A DNA stretch of 64,000 nt from positions 21,788,637 to 21,852,636 of the forward strand of contig RSEF01000031.1 in the NCBI GenBank assembly GCA_003993805.1, written 5' to 3'. Source of the stretch: Himantopus leucocephalus (Eukaryota; Chordata; Aves; Charadriiformes; Recurvirostridae). How positions within the stretch are numbered: position 1 is the stretch's first letter; the number at the start of each line of letters is the position of its first letter. Below are positions 39,151 through 51,667 of the stretch, one piece after another. The translations under genes were made by a program, and so were the position numbers. The notes beneath the pieces are model-generated. The model worked only from the letters and a program-made list of their open reading frames with translations. It searched no databases and was not told where the DNA came from.

Positions 39151-39541
39151 GCATCTATGACACACTGTAGAGCAGGAGGCAGATCATGGTGTGTAAAAGA
39201 AACTGTTCAAGATATGGTCTTAACAGCGACCAGCAGGCATTAGCCATGAGCTTTGCTGCAGCTTTTGTTAGATTCAAATGTTGAGATGCTCAGGCTGGTG
39301 TGTAGGGCACTGAAGGATGTGGCAGGGACTTAAATCTTGGGTGCAGGTATATCTCGAGGAGATAGCACAGGGCTAGTCTTGGAGGAGGAAGCATGCTTAA
39401 AGATCATGGTTTGGGGATATGTGAGGAGGTGTTCTTCAGTATGACACTAAATAATATAAAAACATTGAAATAGACCTGCTGGTATTGGGATTTGTCCAGC
39501 TTGGTGTGGATTGAGTTGTTGCTGTGAATTTTTTTCTTCAG

Positions 39542-39698
39542 TGCTAAACACTGGCAAAACTGTTGTGGGCCAGCTGTGGTGTCTGGTGAATTCACCTCTG
39601 TATGGAATTACTGCCACTCTTGCTTCTGTTCTTGGTCCAGCAGCTAAAAATAACAGAGAGAAGAAAAAAGAAAGGATAGTGGCTGCTTCAATCTCAAG
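39542..39698 (+). other. Candidate exon (157 nt), unconfirmed
   Basis: The island has acceptor tttttttcttcag|TGCTAA and donor CTCAAG|gtagaa. It is open in the frame that continues MAST4 phase 1 from the exon at 5297-5450. It reads VLNTGKTVVGQLWCLVNSPL, then YGITATLASVLGP, and ends in a lysine-rich tail KNNREKKKERI. It would end in phase 2. I do not recognise the sequence, and it does not match the segment I remember for mammalian MAST4 at this place. A 52-codon open island with splice dinucleotides is not rare in 57 kb. Read as a decoy unless RNA supports it. Confidence 0.2.
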
Positions 39699-42600
39699 GT
39701 AGAAGTCTTTTCAGATAATAGTGCATGCTTGTGTCACTTCATATTCTCACTTGCTTGTCTCAATATTGCTGTTTTCATGAGAATGACTGTGCTGTTAATG
39801 GTCACTGCTTTTATATGGAAACTGCTTGTGGCTTGTGGTGTCAAGCCTGTATGTAGTTGAATTAGCTACCAGCCTACGCAACCAAAAACATGTTTTCTCC
39901 TCACAACTGCTTTCAGGGTTCTGTGCCTTCAGAAATAAACTATGTAACATGTTCAATACCTGATGCCCCTTATCTCTGTGTTTTGTTGATTTTTCGTGTT
40001 TTTTTTTTTTTTTTCTTCTTTTTTCTCTAGAGATGTCTGTTTCCCACAAGGTTGGTTCTTGGACTGCTCACCTGAGAAATGTAATAAGTGTCTGATTCTT
40101 TCTGCTTCCTGGCCAGTTTTCTACATGCCATCTACCTAAAATACCTTGCCATAGATGGGAATTATTTAGGACCCTTCTGTTTTTTCTTCATCTGTTCTTG
40201 TTGATGTGAATCATGGTGGCCTTCGCAAGGAGCAAGTTTTCTGACTGTTGCTTTATTATGTGAACTGGTAATTGCAACTGACCTGTTCCTCTGGAAAGGA
40301 CATTCACCTTGTGAGGGTATCATGGATCCACCACATGTGCTTTGCTGGTAATAACTGTATTTTCTCTGAATACATAGCCTTTTCAGTGTGTAGATTTTTT
40401 TTTTTCCTTTTCTTTTTAAATGAAAGATAGCTCTGCCTCCAAGACACTGACCCTGATCCTAGCCTTTTCTTTTTCTGTGGTTTGTCTTCCCTTATTAGAC
40501 TCTCCTGTCTGGAGGAGTACATACAGCTGATGTTTGCAGAAGGGTTTGTGTTTTTTTTTTTTTTATCAGCTGGAATGTAATACTAAGGAGTGTAAGGTTA
40601 TGATATAATGAAAAACCTGTATGCATACGGTCTAATGTCTCTACACACTTCAAATGCTTTATATTGAATTCTTCCATAGTGCAAGAACAGGCTTCTCTTT
40701 ATTCTCATCTTTATTCTTCTCTCTGATTCCAGTTATGGCTTTTTTTCATTCACTGTCCTAGCAGCTTTTGTTAATCTCTTGCTGATCTCAGTTGCACCTG
40801 CAAGGTAGCTCTCTTCATATGTTACCATGTCCTGACGATAAACTTTCATCCCTACTTGTATTTGCCTACTAGGCTTTGCTGGCAGTTCCATCATAAAGAG
40901 CTTCAGCAGCAGAGTGGCATACAGAGTTTCCAGTCCAGCTGTTCTCTTCAGTGATCCATTTCACAGCAGCCCAGCTTTGAGTTCATCAGAAAGGTTGACA
41001 CTAGGCTGGCTATGACCCTTCTGCTCCCACAGGAGCTATGTTTAACCTGGATCATTTCAGTGTTGGGGTTTACAGAATAAAACCCCACACAATTTTACGG
41101 GTATGGCAGAGGGAGTAGTGAACTCCAGCTTCAGGGCAGGAATGTACTGGTGGGACAGCTGGGGAGAGGAGCTCCTGAATCTGCTTACTACTGAAGTCTT
41201 CACGGTGGGAAGCCATGGCATGACTCAAATCCAGACTTGTTTCTTGTCCAAGCAAGGAGGTGAAGCTTCTGGTGTTAAGTAACTAGCAGCACAAAAGTGA
41301 GTGGAACGTATTTCTGATTAAAAGCAGAACTGAAATACCATTTTTTCGTTGCACAGGGGATAATGAATGTGGTAGCTGTCTTGAGTTTTACTACCTGTTA
41401 GTATCAAAACTACTATGTATTCTTTGCAGTCCATCAGTGTATCATGTACCTGCTGATGTTAACTTTGCCAAAAGACACTATTGCATCGTCTACCCATCTG
41501 ATTATTTTGTGCTAATAAAACGAACTGTTAATATATTCTGATTCAGAATGTTGTACTGGTGTACCAACATGGCTGGTGTCATTGGAGGCACAGCCCACAT
41601 AAGCATTTTAATAGTCTGAAGACTCTTTCCTTTGTCATAGGAATAATCACATCATTTTAGGTATACTTTTTTGCTTCTGAAATGGTATCTGTGCTGTATT
41701 GGGATTTTTCAAGGTGTAAACTGTCTATCGCAGCTCTTAACTGCTCCTGAAATGCATTCTGAGGCGGAGACAGGAAGGAAAAAAAATTTGCCAATAACAG
41801 AGGATTCCCAGCTCGGTACAGGACCTTGTGTTACATGGGTTAATAACCTTAATAAGAGAGAATGCAGGGCCTCTGAAGATCAGTGCTCTTCCTAGCTAAT
41901 GTCAAGATTAAGCTGACCCTACCACGGTTCCAAGCTGTGCTACAAAGGAGACCTTTTTCAAGCATCCATTTTTTAAGTATATTAAAGTTTATGTTAAATG
42001 ATAATGGGAAGGACATTGAGAAATTTAAAAAGAAATTATTAAAAGTTTTAAGAGTATCTCCCAAAAGGACAAATGATAAGGTCACCTAGCCGTAGTGCTT
42101 ACTGCTAATTTTAGTCACTTACACCAGTAATTTAATGGAGCACTATCAAAAGACATTACCATCATCAAAAAAGCCTTCTGCAATTGTGATCAAATGTTTA
42201 TGCAAGTGTTAGATAACTACTTTTTCTGTGATGCTGTCTCTATTAATTAGGGTTAGTTTGCATTACTCCTGCTATCTTTTTATTTCGTGAATATGATGTA
42301 ATCTTCCAGACGTAGCTATAATCTTTATTATTTCCACCAAATCTTTTTAGGTTACATGGCTCTGCATGGTTTCTTGCTGGGAATGGAAGCCTTTTTGCTA
42401 GGGAGCAGTGAAAACTACTTTTTGAAAAGCAAGAGTCTTGAGAAGTATTTGCCAAGTTGAGTAGAATTGTATTTTCAGTTAAAGAACACTGTGGGTATCT
42501 TTTCAGAAGTATGAGCAAGTCTACCTTGCATTTGTAAAATTTTCTGTGTGTTTCAGAGCAGACTCCTAGAAGGAATTGTGTACTGGTTCTGAAAGTGAGA

Positions 42601-42951
42601 AAGAAAGGGAAACAGTCTCATGAATTTTCATGTTCTGCCTCATGTGATTTGGAGCAGGCTCTTGAGCCATATCTTTTCCCCATCATATGCATACCTTAAA
42701 TAGCAGACTGTAGAATTCATACTTGCTACAGCAATGAGGGGCTGTACAAATTGGAATGTTTGTGGACTGATTGAGACAGAATATTCAAACTATCTTGGGG
42801 AAGAAGCTAAGTGTAGGTCTTCTGTTTCCATGGATGTTCAGCAGGTAGAGGATTTTTGAACTAGTATCTAGTAATCTTTAACTGTCATGCCGTGTGGGAT
42901 GTGGACAGCATTGAGTAAATACCCTTCGTTGGCTTTTCTTCCTGATTCCAG

Positions 42952-43012
42952 TAACGGTACTTATGTTCCAAAAAGTGGTGAAGACAGCACAAAGCCAAAA
43001 AAGAAACTGCAG
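42952..43012 (+). other. Candidate exon (61 nt), unconfirmed
   Basis: Acceptor cttcctgattccag|TAACGG, donor CTGCAG|gttaat. Entering in phase 2 it reads NGTYVPKSGEDSTKPKKKLQ and ends in phase 0. The phases fit exactly between the 39542-39698 candidate (ends phase 2) and the MAST4 exon at 62638 (starts phase 0). The donor gttaat is weak. Composition is coding-like, but there is no known homologue. Confidence 0.2.
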
Positions 43013-44721
43013 GTTAATTCAAGGGCTTTGACAGGAAACAGTACTGTATTTTAAAACTTAAAGCTTAAAAAGAATGAAATTGCAGGCAAACCAAAGATTT
43101 ACTCCAGTTTTGGTTGGTTGGCTGGCACAATTACTCAGATAACTTAGTGTTTTAAGACTTCTTCCTGCACTACTTCGTTTTTTTGTGTGTGTGTTAGTAG
43201 AAAATGCTCTTATTGAATTCTAGCAGAAGCAATCATGTGTAGAAGAGTTCTTGTTTATCTGCTTATCACCTGTTAAAGTGTAAGTAGTTCTTAAGATTTT
43301 ATGGCACTGATGGAAGAGTTGGAGGGTTTTTTCTGCTGTGTTTTGCTCTTTGCTCTGACTTATTTTAGTACTACTTGTTATGTGTGTTCTCCCTTCCTCC
43401 CAAGACTTTTAACAATCTTAAACCATTCTTGTTTCCTTTCCTAATAGTATTGTGGTACTCCTGTCCAAAAGTAACATTGGCAAAATAATGAATAAATGAT
43501 CAGTTCTGTGATTTGACAGTCTTTTGTGATCTGAGAAATAGGCAATATGTTCAACATGTCTGTTATTCCACATTCTATGCAAGTAAACATGTATATTTGG
43601 TCACAGGCCAGCTTCATTTTTATTCAACACCTATCAGTACCTCTAGTAGACTGAGTATGTTGGAAGAAGTGATCAAGTATTTCAGTAGCAGAATATTTGA
43701 CTTTTAGTACTGACCATAATTTTTATACATGTATGCAAATTAATGTAATTTCTTTTCAAATATTTTTCTACAAAAACTGTTAATGAAGAATTTAAATGTT
43801 AAAGACTCCATCTTTCACTCTGTGCCTCTGAAGTTAGCTTTTAAAAATGGGCTCTTAAGTTGAAGAAATGAAAGTGTTCACTGTTTAAAGCTTTTCATAG
43901 GCAGTGAAAAGCCTGAGTTGGGAAGTACTTGGCTATGTATGTTGAAGTCAGCAGAGCTGTGGGCATAGTTTTGCATGTGCTTAATTGGCTTGCATAACTG
44001 TGGCTGTTCTGTATGACTTCTTCTGGATATATTTATTCTCCAGAAGAGTTGACAAATAATTTTTTTACATCGTCCTTTCTCCACAGGTTGAATACAGTTC
44101 TTTAAAGTTAGTTTCTGAAAGCCATTTAAGTGTCAGTAAGCAGGCTAAGATGAGGTATTCACATGATTAATTCCCACAAGTCTGTTGCTGTAAGACAGCC
44201 ACATTAGGTAAAGTTCTTTGCAGCAAGCATGATGGAGGAGCACTTTATGGTTATTTCCAAAGATACCATAGTAGTTCTGGTTGGACACTGAGTGTGCAGA
44301 TAGGATTCAGTCAAACCTAGATAATGCTGTCAGTAGCTGTCTTATCCCCTTTTCTTGATTTTCATTTCATTACTGTTGCTCAGCAAAACTAAGTAATGCC
44401 CTCATACCCGCCTGCACTTCTGTGAGTAAGTTGGTAAGAACTGCAGCTAATGGTTTATTGAGTGTATAGAAATGAGCTTCTAGAAACCGAAGACAGAAAA
44501 AGCAAAGCGTTTCTTGACTGGCAGCCCCCCTATCTGTCATTCTGACTGATTCACTGCACAGTTCTTGCTGCTTCTTCACTTAGTGGCTTGCAATGCTCTT
44601 GCTCCTTTTTTCCCTGCTAGATACAGCTGTTTATTCACATGGGAAAATGTATCTCCTGGAGGCAGTCTTCTACTTATAGTTCATTGTGTCCTATACATTT
44701 TTTCCAGCAACCTGCCTCTCT

Positions 44722-44722
44722 N
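44722..44722. other. Single ambiguous base (N)
   Basis: One N within a CT-rich stretch (tctctnctctc). An assembly or consensus ambiguity. Confidence 0.95.
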
Positions 44723-46507
44723 CTCTCTTTATAAAGCCTCTAAGTGAAGGTGATGGGCCTTTTTCCTGTTGCTGGAAAGGAATGAAACCACCAGTCAAAT
44801 TTCAGCAATGGTGCTGATCATAAAGAAGCAGATTATTGAAGTTGCTAGGCATTTTGTTATTGTTTTTTGCATATTAAGATATTAATGTTTTATAAATGCC
44901 AAAAATTTGGTAAGGTCAGATTTGTGTTTAGGCTGAATTTTGAAACGTAGTGGAGGCTTCATTGTAAGGGGTGCTTATTTTTGATAAAAGTTTATGAAGT
45001 TAATGAGCATGTTAATTCTTGTGGTTGCCCCAGAGCTTCCAGAGATGATGCCGCGGATGCTTAATCTTCAGTCCTGTTTGTGGCAACTTAAATTATCTCC
45101 TGAAAATTCAGATGCCCTATTTGGTAGAATTAATACAAAAAATTAACTTAGAAGTTTTCTTAATTTTGAAAGCAAGCAGAGCAAGTGGTATTGGTTCAGG
45201 TGGTTAAAACATTGCAAGGCTGTTTAGTTGAAAGTATGTGTTTAGGCGATCAAGAAGTAGGGAACAAATTGAATCCGTTTGCCGAAAAGCTGTTCATCCT
45301 AATACCTTAATTCAGAGTATTTCTTATATGTGTTAGAGTAGCACCTCTTCAGTATGGCTTTATGATGTCTGAAGAGTATCAAGATAATTTCGGTAAAGGG
45401 GAAAGTGTGAATATGAAAGAGAAACAAAACTTCTCTAATAATCTGATCTGCTGAAAGCCTGCGGGGCAGAAAAAACAGCAAAAGAAATAGAAATCTGTAG
45501 TGTTCTTTCCTTTCATTGTACAAAAAGGAGATACAAATACTAAGTTTTTCCTTTGTAAAATTTCAGATTATACAGTATAGTTATTCAAAATACATATGTT
45601 TGCTCAAACTTCGTATTTGTTTCTTGTTTCATTTTTTTGGTACTTAAGCAGTTTGAGTATGTGGACATAATTTATTTTTTTTATTCTTGAAAGGCTAGCA
45701 GCTTCTTCCACGTAGGAAGAGTTTAGGGACAGACCGGTCCTTGTTCTAGAGGTTGTTTGGTACCAATTTTAGTCATTGAGAGGGAACCACAAGAAATAAC
45801 AAGAATAGACAACCCAGTGATGCACTGTTTGAAGCCTAGGAGGCCATCTTCCTTTTGCAGCTCCAGCAAATCCAGGTAGCTTTAAGATTGGCTGCAGTGA
45901 GGTATTATCCTCGTGTTTGTTTTTTTTTTTTGCACATGTGATGAAGACTGTTGTGCTTCCATTTTTTCAGTTGAATGCTCTTTGACATTTCTCTAAGAGA
46001 AAATGCTTATCCTTTACATGCATGAGCCTGATATTTCCCAAGTTTTTTCAGGAAAAGTATTAATCTCTGCTAGGTAAAAATCTCTAAAACATAAAGTGGT
46101 TGATAGTCTGTTGAAGCTCTGGATGGAGAATGTGGATCTAAAAAGTCATGTTTTACTGTAGGAGATGCTGGGCTTTGAGTTAGATTGTGAATCCAGCTGG
46201 ATGGGACGGCTTGGATGGAATGGCTGGTGGGTTGCTTTCTTTTGTGTGTAACTTCTTAAATTGTTACAGAAAATGCAAGATTTTTTCCAACTTTAATGTG
46301 TGTATCTAGAAATGAAGTAGGCATGTGTACATGTGTGTGTTTATAGTGGACAGCGTCATTAAATGCCTATGAATAATACATATATAAAAGCCTCATGAGG
46401 CTGCATCTAGCAAAAGCTTCATTTTCTTTCTAATATTTGTATGGTGGTATTATTGCAGTTGATTTAATAAAGCTTTTACAAAGTCAGTGAAAATACAGTT
46501 TGGTTAA

Positions 46508-46613
46508 ATACTCTCCCTCTCCCTTCTCCAACATCCTCCATTCCATCCCCTCCACAATCCATTTCCCTGCTTTTCTCTGTTCTTCTTCCTCCCCTTTCTC
46601 CATTCACTGTCAG
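46508..46613 (+). promoter_or_regulatory. Long polypyrimidine tract before an acceptor-like AG
   Basis: About 100 bases of nearly pure C/T with scattered A, ending in ttcactgtcag at 46613. It is an exceptionally long pyrimidine tract of the kind bound by PTB/U2AF, directly preceding the 75-nt candidate exon. It could instead be a simple CT-rich repeat. Confidence 0.45.
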
Positions 46614-46688
46614 GAAGGGGCGCCTCAGAAGAGTCATTTCGGCTCAGCACGCCACCGTCAGAGACTAGTGGAACCAGCAGCTACAAAA
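46614..46688 (+). other. Candidate in-frame cassette exon (75 nt), unconfirmed
   Basis: The acceptor cactgtcag|GAAGGG follows a very long pyrimidine tract, and the donor CAAAA|gtgagt is good. The length is divisible by three. In phase 1-to-1, matching the end of the MAST4 exon at 5450, the only usable reading gives GRGASEESFRLSTPPSETSG and then TSSYK, a Ser/Thr-rich run that suits the disordered MAST4 N-terminus. In the other two frames one is open and one has a stop. I do not recall this sequence from known MAST4 isoforms, so it may be a bird-specific alternative exon or a pseudo-exon. Confidence 0.35.
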
Positions 46689-48121
46689 GTGAGTGCTTTT
46701 ATTGAAGGACCATTTTTAAAATGGAATGTTGTGTCAGCAGAGTATTTGTTACTAAAGAGAAACTCTTTTATGTGCTTGGTGGGAGATATAGTTATTTTTA
46801 CTCATTTGCAAGTGATGTAATCACTCTGTCTCTAAAGGTGAATTTCAGCACTGAAAAGATTCATATTCAAGTGCAGCTGTTGTACTTTCTTGAAAAAATT
46901 GGGGTGAGATTTATTTTGCATCTGCAGAGTGAAATAGAAGCTGTGTTCTACTTTGATTTTATTATTTTGCATGGTGTCTGTTTTCTTAAACACGTGTGCA
47001 ATTCATTTGCCTCATTCTTAAACAAAAGGCTTTCATTGGAAAAAAAATTGGCAAGGATATGGAAAATAATCAAATAGTCTATTATCAAGCTGTGATATGA
47101 AGCTTCAGAGTTAAAAAACCCCTGACTTCGGCATCAAGAGATGGTGTTAGCACGTATAATAGCAGTACAAGATAATTTCTAAGATTGTTCCACCTTTTAA
47201 GAAACATGCTTTTTGCTAACAGTACACAAAAGTTTGAAATATTTAATGAGTGTGATGTTATTATGGAACTTCTATTCTGTAGGCTAATAGAATGTACTAT
47301 AATGCATATTTTAGAGCATCAGTAACTGTTCAACTGCGTCTGTTTTTTGCTACTTTTTGTGAGAGTCTAGCGAAAGTGAAACCGTGTATCCGTTGCTACC
47401 ACCTCCCAGAAATCCCATTCTCTGCTTTCTTGTGGATTTAGATTACTTGCAGGATTGATTGCAATATTTACATACAACATTTGATACAGGTTGAAGTAGA
47501 TCAATGTTAGTAGTCCTCTTGAAAGAAAAGTGCTGTTTTTAAGAAATAAAAGAAGAAGTGGACACACGGTGTCATGTCTTGCATTCTAAATTATGACTCC
47601 AGTCACTGTTGTCAGACCAATTCTTTCTGTTTCTGTATGTGTGGACTCATTAAGTATTGGTTGTCTTGACTTTTACTGTTGCCAGCTTGTATTTTTTATT
47701 CTTTTTGGCTAACAGTGTTGTCAATACTAAGCTATCCTTTTGGGGGACTGGGGAAGGGCAATTCTCTTAAGGAGCCCATTCTTTTGACAAGCCACTTTCT
47801 GTGTGCATTGATGTACACTAGAATCACTCCAGTTAATTCGCTCAATGTGGAAAGCCAAAGGAAAAATGTATACTGAAGTGCAGTTCTGTAGACATAAGCT
47901 GTGCTTAGCTTTTGCTCCCTCGTCTTATCTAGTTTTCCACCATACCCCAGTGCCCTACTGTACCCCTGCATGCACCTTACTGAATGTAGGTGTGCTGTCA
48001 AAACCTCAATCTGATAGCTGCAAAGCAACCTTTGCAGTAGTTGAACTTCTGTTTTGTTTGGGACAGAAGGGCCAGAAAAGGTCTTGATTGGTGTTTCCAG
48101 GGCCCTTAGCCACTGCCCTTT

Positions 48122-48165
48122 AGTCAGTGTCTTTGCTACTGGGAGTCAGTGTCTTTGCTACTGGG
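48122..48165 (+). repeat. 22-bp perfect tandem duplication
   Basis: Two identical adjacent copies of agtcagtgtctttgctactg followed by gg. Perfect identity suggests a recent duplication. Confidence 0.95.
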
Positions 48166-50304
48166 AGGACATCCTGGTGCACTGGGAGCAAGTCACTTGG
48201 CAGCTGCTGGATAGCAGCCCAGCATCTGAAGGGGAGCTGTTATCACAGACCCTATCATCCTCCACCTCTCCTTCTACAACCATTGTCAGCAGCTTCAGAA
48301 TGACCATCTGCGTGGAAAAGACTCTTAAGCACAAAGTAGGATCATAGCTCTATTGTGTGTTTTGTTTTGATTAAAATATGTCTGTAGGAAAAAGAAAGGA
48401 GGCAAACAAGAAGCACTGCTTCATTGCCAGTATTGTGTTGCAGAAGAGAAAAACCGCAAGTTCATAGTTCCCAGGGGCATGAAACAGCCTGCAGATCACT
48501 CACCTGATCTCATTCCTCACTGTCCGTGCAAGAGAATGATGAAATCCTGGAACAGCAGTCTTCTGAGTCCTGTTTTTGAGAACCTTCCACTAGGTGGGTA
48601 GTTATTTCCACGTGGCAATGCAATAAAACTAATTCTGACAGGCACCTGCACCTGTCTGTGCTGACAGTGACCCCTTTCCTTCCTCCTCCCCTATACGCTT
48701 CTCCGTGAAGAATAGCTGCCATGCTTTATTTCCTATATATGTGCACCTTTTTTTCTCATCCACCACTCTTGCTATGTTCTTGGAATCAACTGCTACAGCT
48801 ACGAGGACTGTACTTTTCCTGGTCTGATTGTGGTAACTTGAGGTAATAATTTCTGCATGTTTCCCACGCCTTCCTACGTGCCTTTCCCTTCTTTTGTGAC
48901 TGGATCAAACTCAGGGTCTTGGATTATGCGCTTTTGCCTCATACTTCTCTAGGTCTCAAGTCTGGGAAATACCATGTTCACCCATGATCAGAGTACACTC
49001 AGGCTGATCCAGCTGATGGAAGGTAGGATCTGGAATAGTCCTTGGCAGCTTAACAGCTGCCCTTCAGCAGGAAGTTTCGGAGTAGGGGTATTGGCTTGTG
49101 ATTCTGACAAGGGAGGCATCGTTTGCTGCTATGTGTGTGGCAGGCCCTGGAAACAGGCATGAGAGCAGTGAGAGGGCTGTTTTCAACACCTTTGCTCAGG
49201 ACTGTTGAGGCTGTACTGGACTACTACTCCATGGACTGAGACTACTGAAGAGAAGGGAAGAAGACAAACCTGTCCTGCAGCAAGTGCTGCCGCTAGTTGT
49301 GTGCTGGTAGGAGCACTAGCCTGAGGTTACCTGAGCAGATTTGGCTGTGGAAAAGTGTGGCATGTGGCATAGCATAACAAGCAAGTGTGATATACTGTGT
49401 TCTTCAAAGGCCTATCTGTGTTCCAAGGGCATACATCGGGCAGCGTAAGATTATCAGTATTTGCCATTTAGATTGCTATGAAAGCGGAGTAGGGGAGTGC
49501 TCTTAGCGCAGAGCCTCTGAGACAAACTTAGTCTTTCCTCTGTACTCCTGCTTGCACTTCCTGAACTGCCGTTTTCTGGCAGGCTCACCTGCAGACTGCT
49601 GCAAGTCAGTAGGAGTGTCATCAGAGTCCTGTCACCCTTCTTTCCTTTTTTGTGGCATTAGGGACCCTTACCACTAGTGCTGTGACAGCCTGACCGGCCA
49701 CTCTGCTTGAAGGAATCCATTTGCAATGCAGCTGGTGAAAAAAGCCCACAACTTTCTCTTACAAAATTGTGAATCCAGCTGGGAAAGTTGGACTCCAGTC
49801 ATCTCAAAAGGCAACAGCAATGCAGCCTGTCTCCAAGCCCTGTCAAAGACTTAACCTGCTGACTCTGTGTACCTCTGCAGATACACCTGCTGCAGTGCCC
49901 TCTTGGCAGCCCCCTCCAACACTTGGGTCTGCAGGGCATTAATCATCCATTCTTGGGGCTTTGGGGCCAGGGAAGCTCTCCTGAAGGAGACTAGGAGGAC
50001 AGGACTTTGTCAGCTGTGCAGGTATTTCCAGAAGTAGGAAGCTGTAGAAAGGCAACAGGACTGTCAGAGCATCCCCAGCAGCTTGTTCTATCACACGCCT
50101 TGGTCTGAATTTATTGCCTCAGGAAGAGTTGGCAGTTCCTCCTGGTAGTAGCGGTAGATGCACATAAGCCAGCAGTCTCATGGTCTTGTTGCCATCCTAA
50201 AGCAAGAGCTGCTTTGCCTGCTGCTTTTAGACTGAAGGTGGCAAATTGCCATCAACAAAGATGACATGCCTTTCTTTAAGCATTTGATTCATCTCCTTCT
50301 AGTT

Positions 50305-50361
50305 TTAAAAAACACAACAACAACAAAAAACCAAACAAAAAAAACCCCAAACCAAACAAAC
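50305..50361. repeat. A/C-rich low-complexity tract
   Basis: CAACAA and CCAAACAAAA-type units with almost no G or T, similar in style to the tract at 13991-14055. Confidence 0.75.
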
Positions 50362-51667
50362 TTGTTACTTTGAAATGGTATGTTGTCTCTTGGCTCTGTA
50401 AAGATGGGTGGGGATCCCTTTTATTCCTTTTGCCTTCCTGTGTAGCAGCTGTTTGCCCAGGTGGCAGGATGTTATGGAAGCCCAGGCTGCACAGCTTGCA
50501 GAGACTGTTGCCTGTATCAGGGACACTGGCGGTGGGGGAACACCATCAAAGACTGGTAAAAGAATGCTGGTTTTATGCCTGTGAAGCATAAAATGCTTCA
50601 CCAGAATGCTGGTGAGCTTGTATGAGTGTTTTGTTCTGCTTGTCTGGTCCCTGGGTTTCCTGCATCTAGCTCCTAACCTTATGGGTATGGGAGAACAACT
50701 GTATTTGGGAGACTTAGAAGCAAGGCAGTGCATCTCATGAAAGCAGCAGAAGTGATCAGAGGACACCTGAGGTACAACTTGCCAAGAAGATGCTCCACCT
50801 AACGTCAGCTAACTACAGTTGATTCACCTGCATCTTGGCACGCATTTTGTAAATCATCTATTTCTGGTGATTTCATCACCATTCTGTGATCCTGGACTCG
50901 GCTGAAGTGCATTTGTGGGTTAGTGATTTGGGTGACTCAAAGCAGCAAGGATGATGCTGTGTTGCCTTCTGACGTGGAGACAAATGTTTCCTGAGGGAAG
51001 AGGATCTTGGTCTGTCCTGGCAAAAGATAGCCGAGTTGTAAAGACACAGTGCTGTGAACTTGGCCAACTATTTGCTCATGTCCAATCATGTGATTGGTTG
51101 GTTGATTTGATGCAAGTCAGGGAAAGCTGGGCTTCAAACAGTGATGGTGAGCCTCTTCTCTATAAATTTCTATTTGGATCTCAATTTTAGGGCCTACAAC
51201 CTGGTGGTAGTTCTAGGTTCCGAAACCTCATATCTTCAATCTTTTTTGGGTCAAGCTTGGAAGTGGTTGAGACTGATACCTGCATCTGAGAGAGGAAGTA
51301 ATGAAAAAGTTTTGAGAGAGAGAGGACTCTGTTTTCTCCAGGTAGTGGAGGAAGTACTTCCTTCATCCATTCGGTACTGATTTGCCTCGTGCCATGTCTT
51401 AGGCGTGAAAGTAACCATTTCACAGCGGAATCAGTAGCAACAGGCAGTGGCAGGGGTGTTTAGAATGCTTACCTAACTAGTGTTAAACAGCTGCTGAAGA
51501 TATGAATAGGATCTTTATATATTTGTTGGTGTAAGAAACCAAGGGTGTGCAGAAAGTAGGTAAAATGAAAAGCATAGCCAATAGGTTAAGGGAGGTGATT
51601 ATTCCCCTCTAATTGACACTTAAGAGATGCATCTGAAATAACTGCATTGAGATTTGGGGCCCTGGTA

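Larger units (their letters stand above)
39151..46507. other. Intronic sequence with two exon-like islands
   Basis: Otherwise featureless AT-rich intron. It has a 16-T run at 39999-40014 followed by an unused-looking acceptor (ctctag), and one ambiguous base (N) at 44722. The islands at 39542 and 42952 are listed separately. Confidence 0.45.
47930..51100. other. GC-richer intronic block, origin unknown
   Basis: Compared with both sides this block has visibly more G and C, more CAGC/CTGC words and several mid-length ORFs on both strands. None has a recognisable domain. A minus-strand frame at 49677-50009 is open for 52 and 58 codons separated by one TAA, described under findings. The block could be a decayed gene or retrocopy, an old transposon or a GC-biased intron segment. 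Confidence 0.35.

Noticed and set aside
39999..40035. 16-T run followed by ctctag, a strong-looking splice acceptor
   Set aside because: No open, donor-bounded exon follows in a MAST4-compatible phase.
50365..50766. 133-codon minus-strand ORF in the GC-richer block
   Set aside because: No recognisable domain, no supporting context, and the opposite strand also reads open in part. It may be a relic, but is not supported as a gene.
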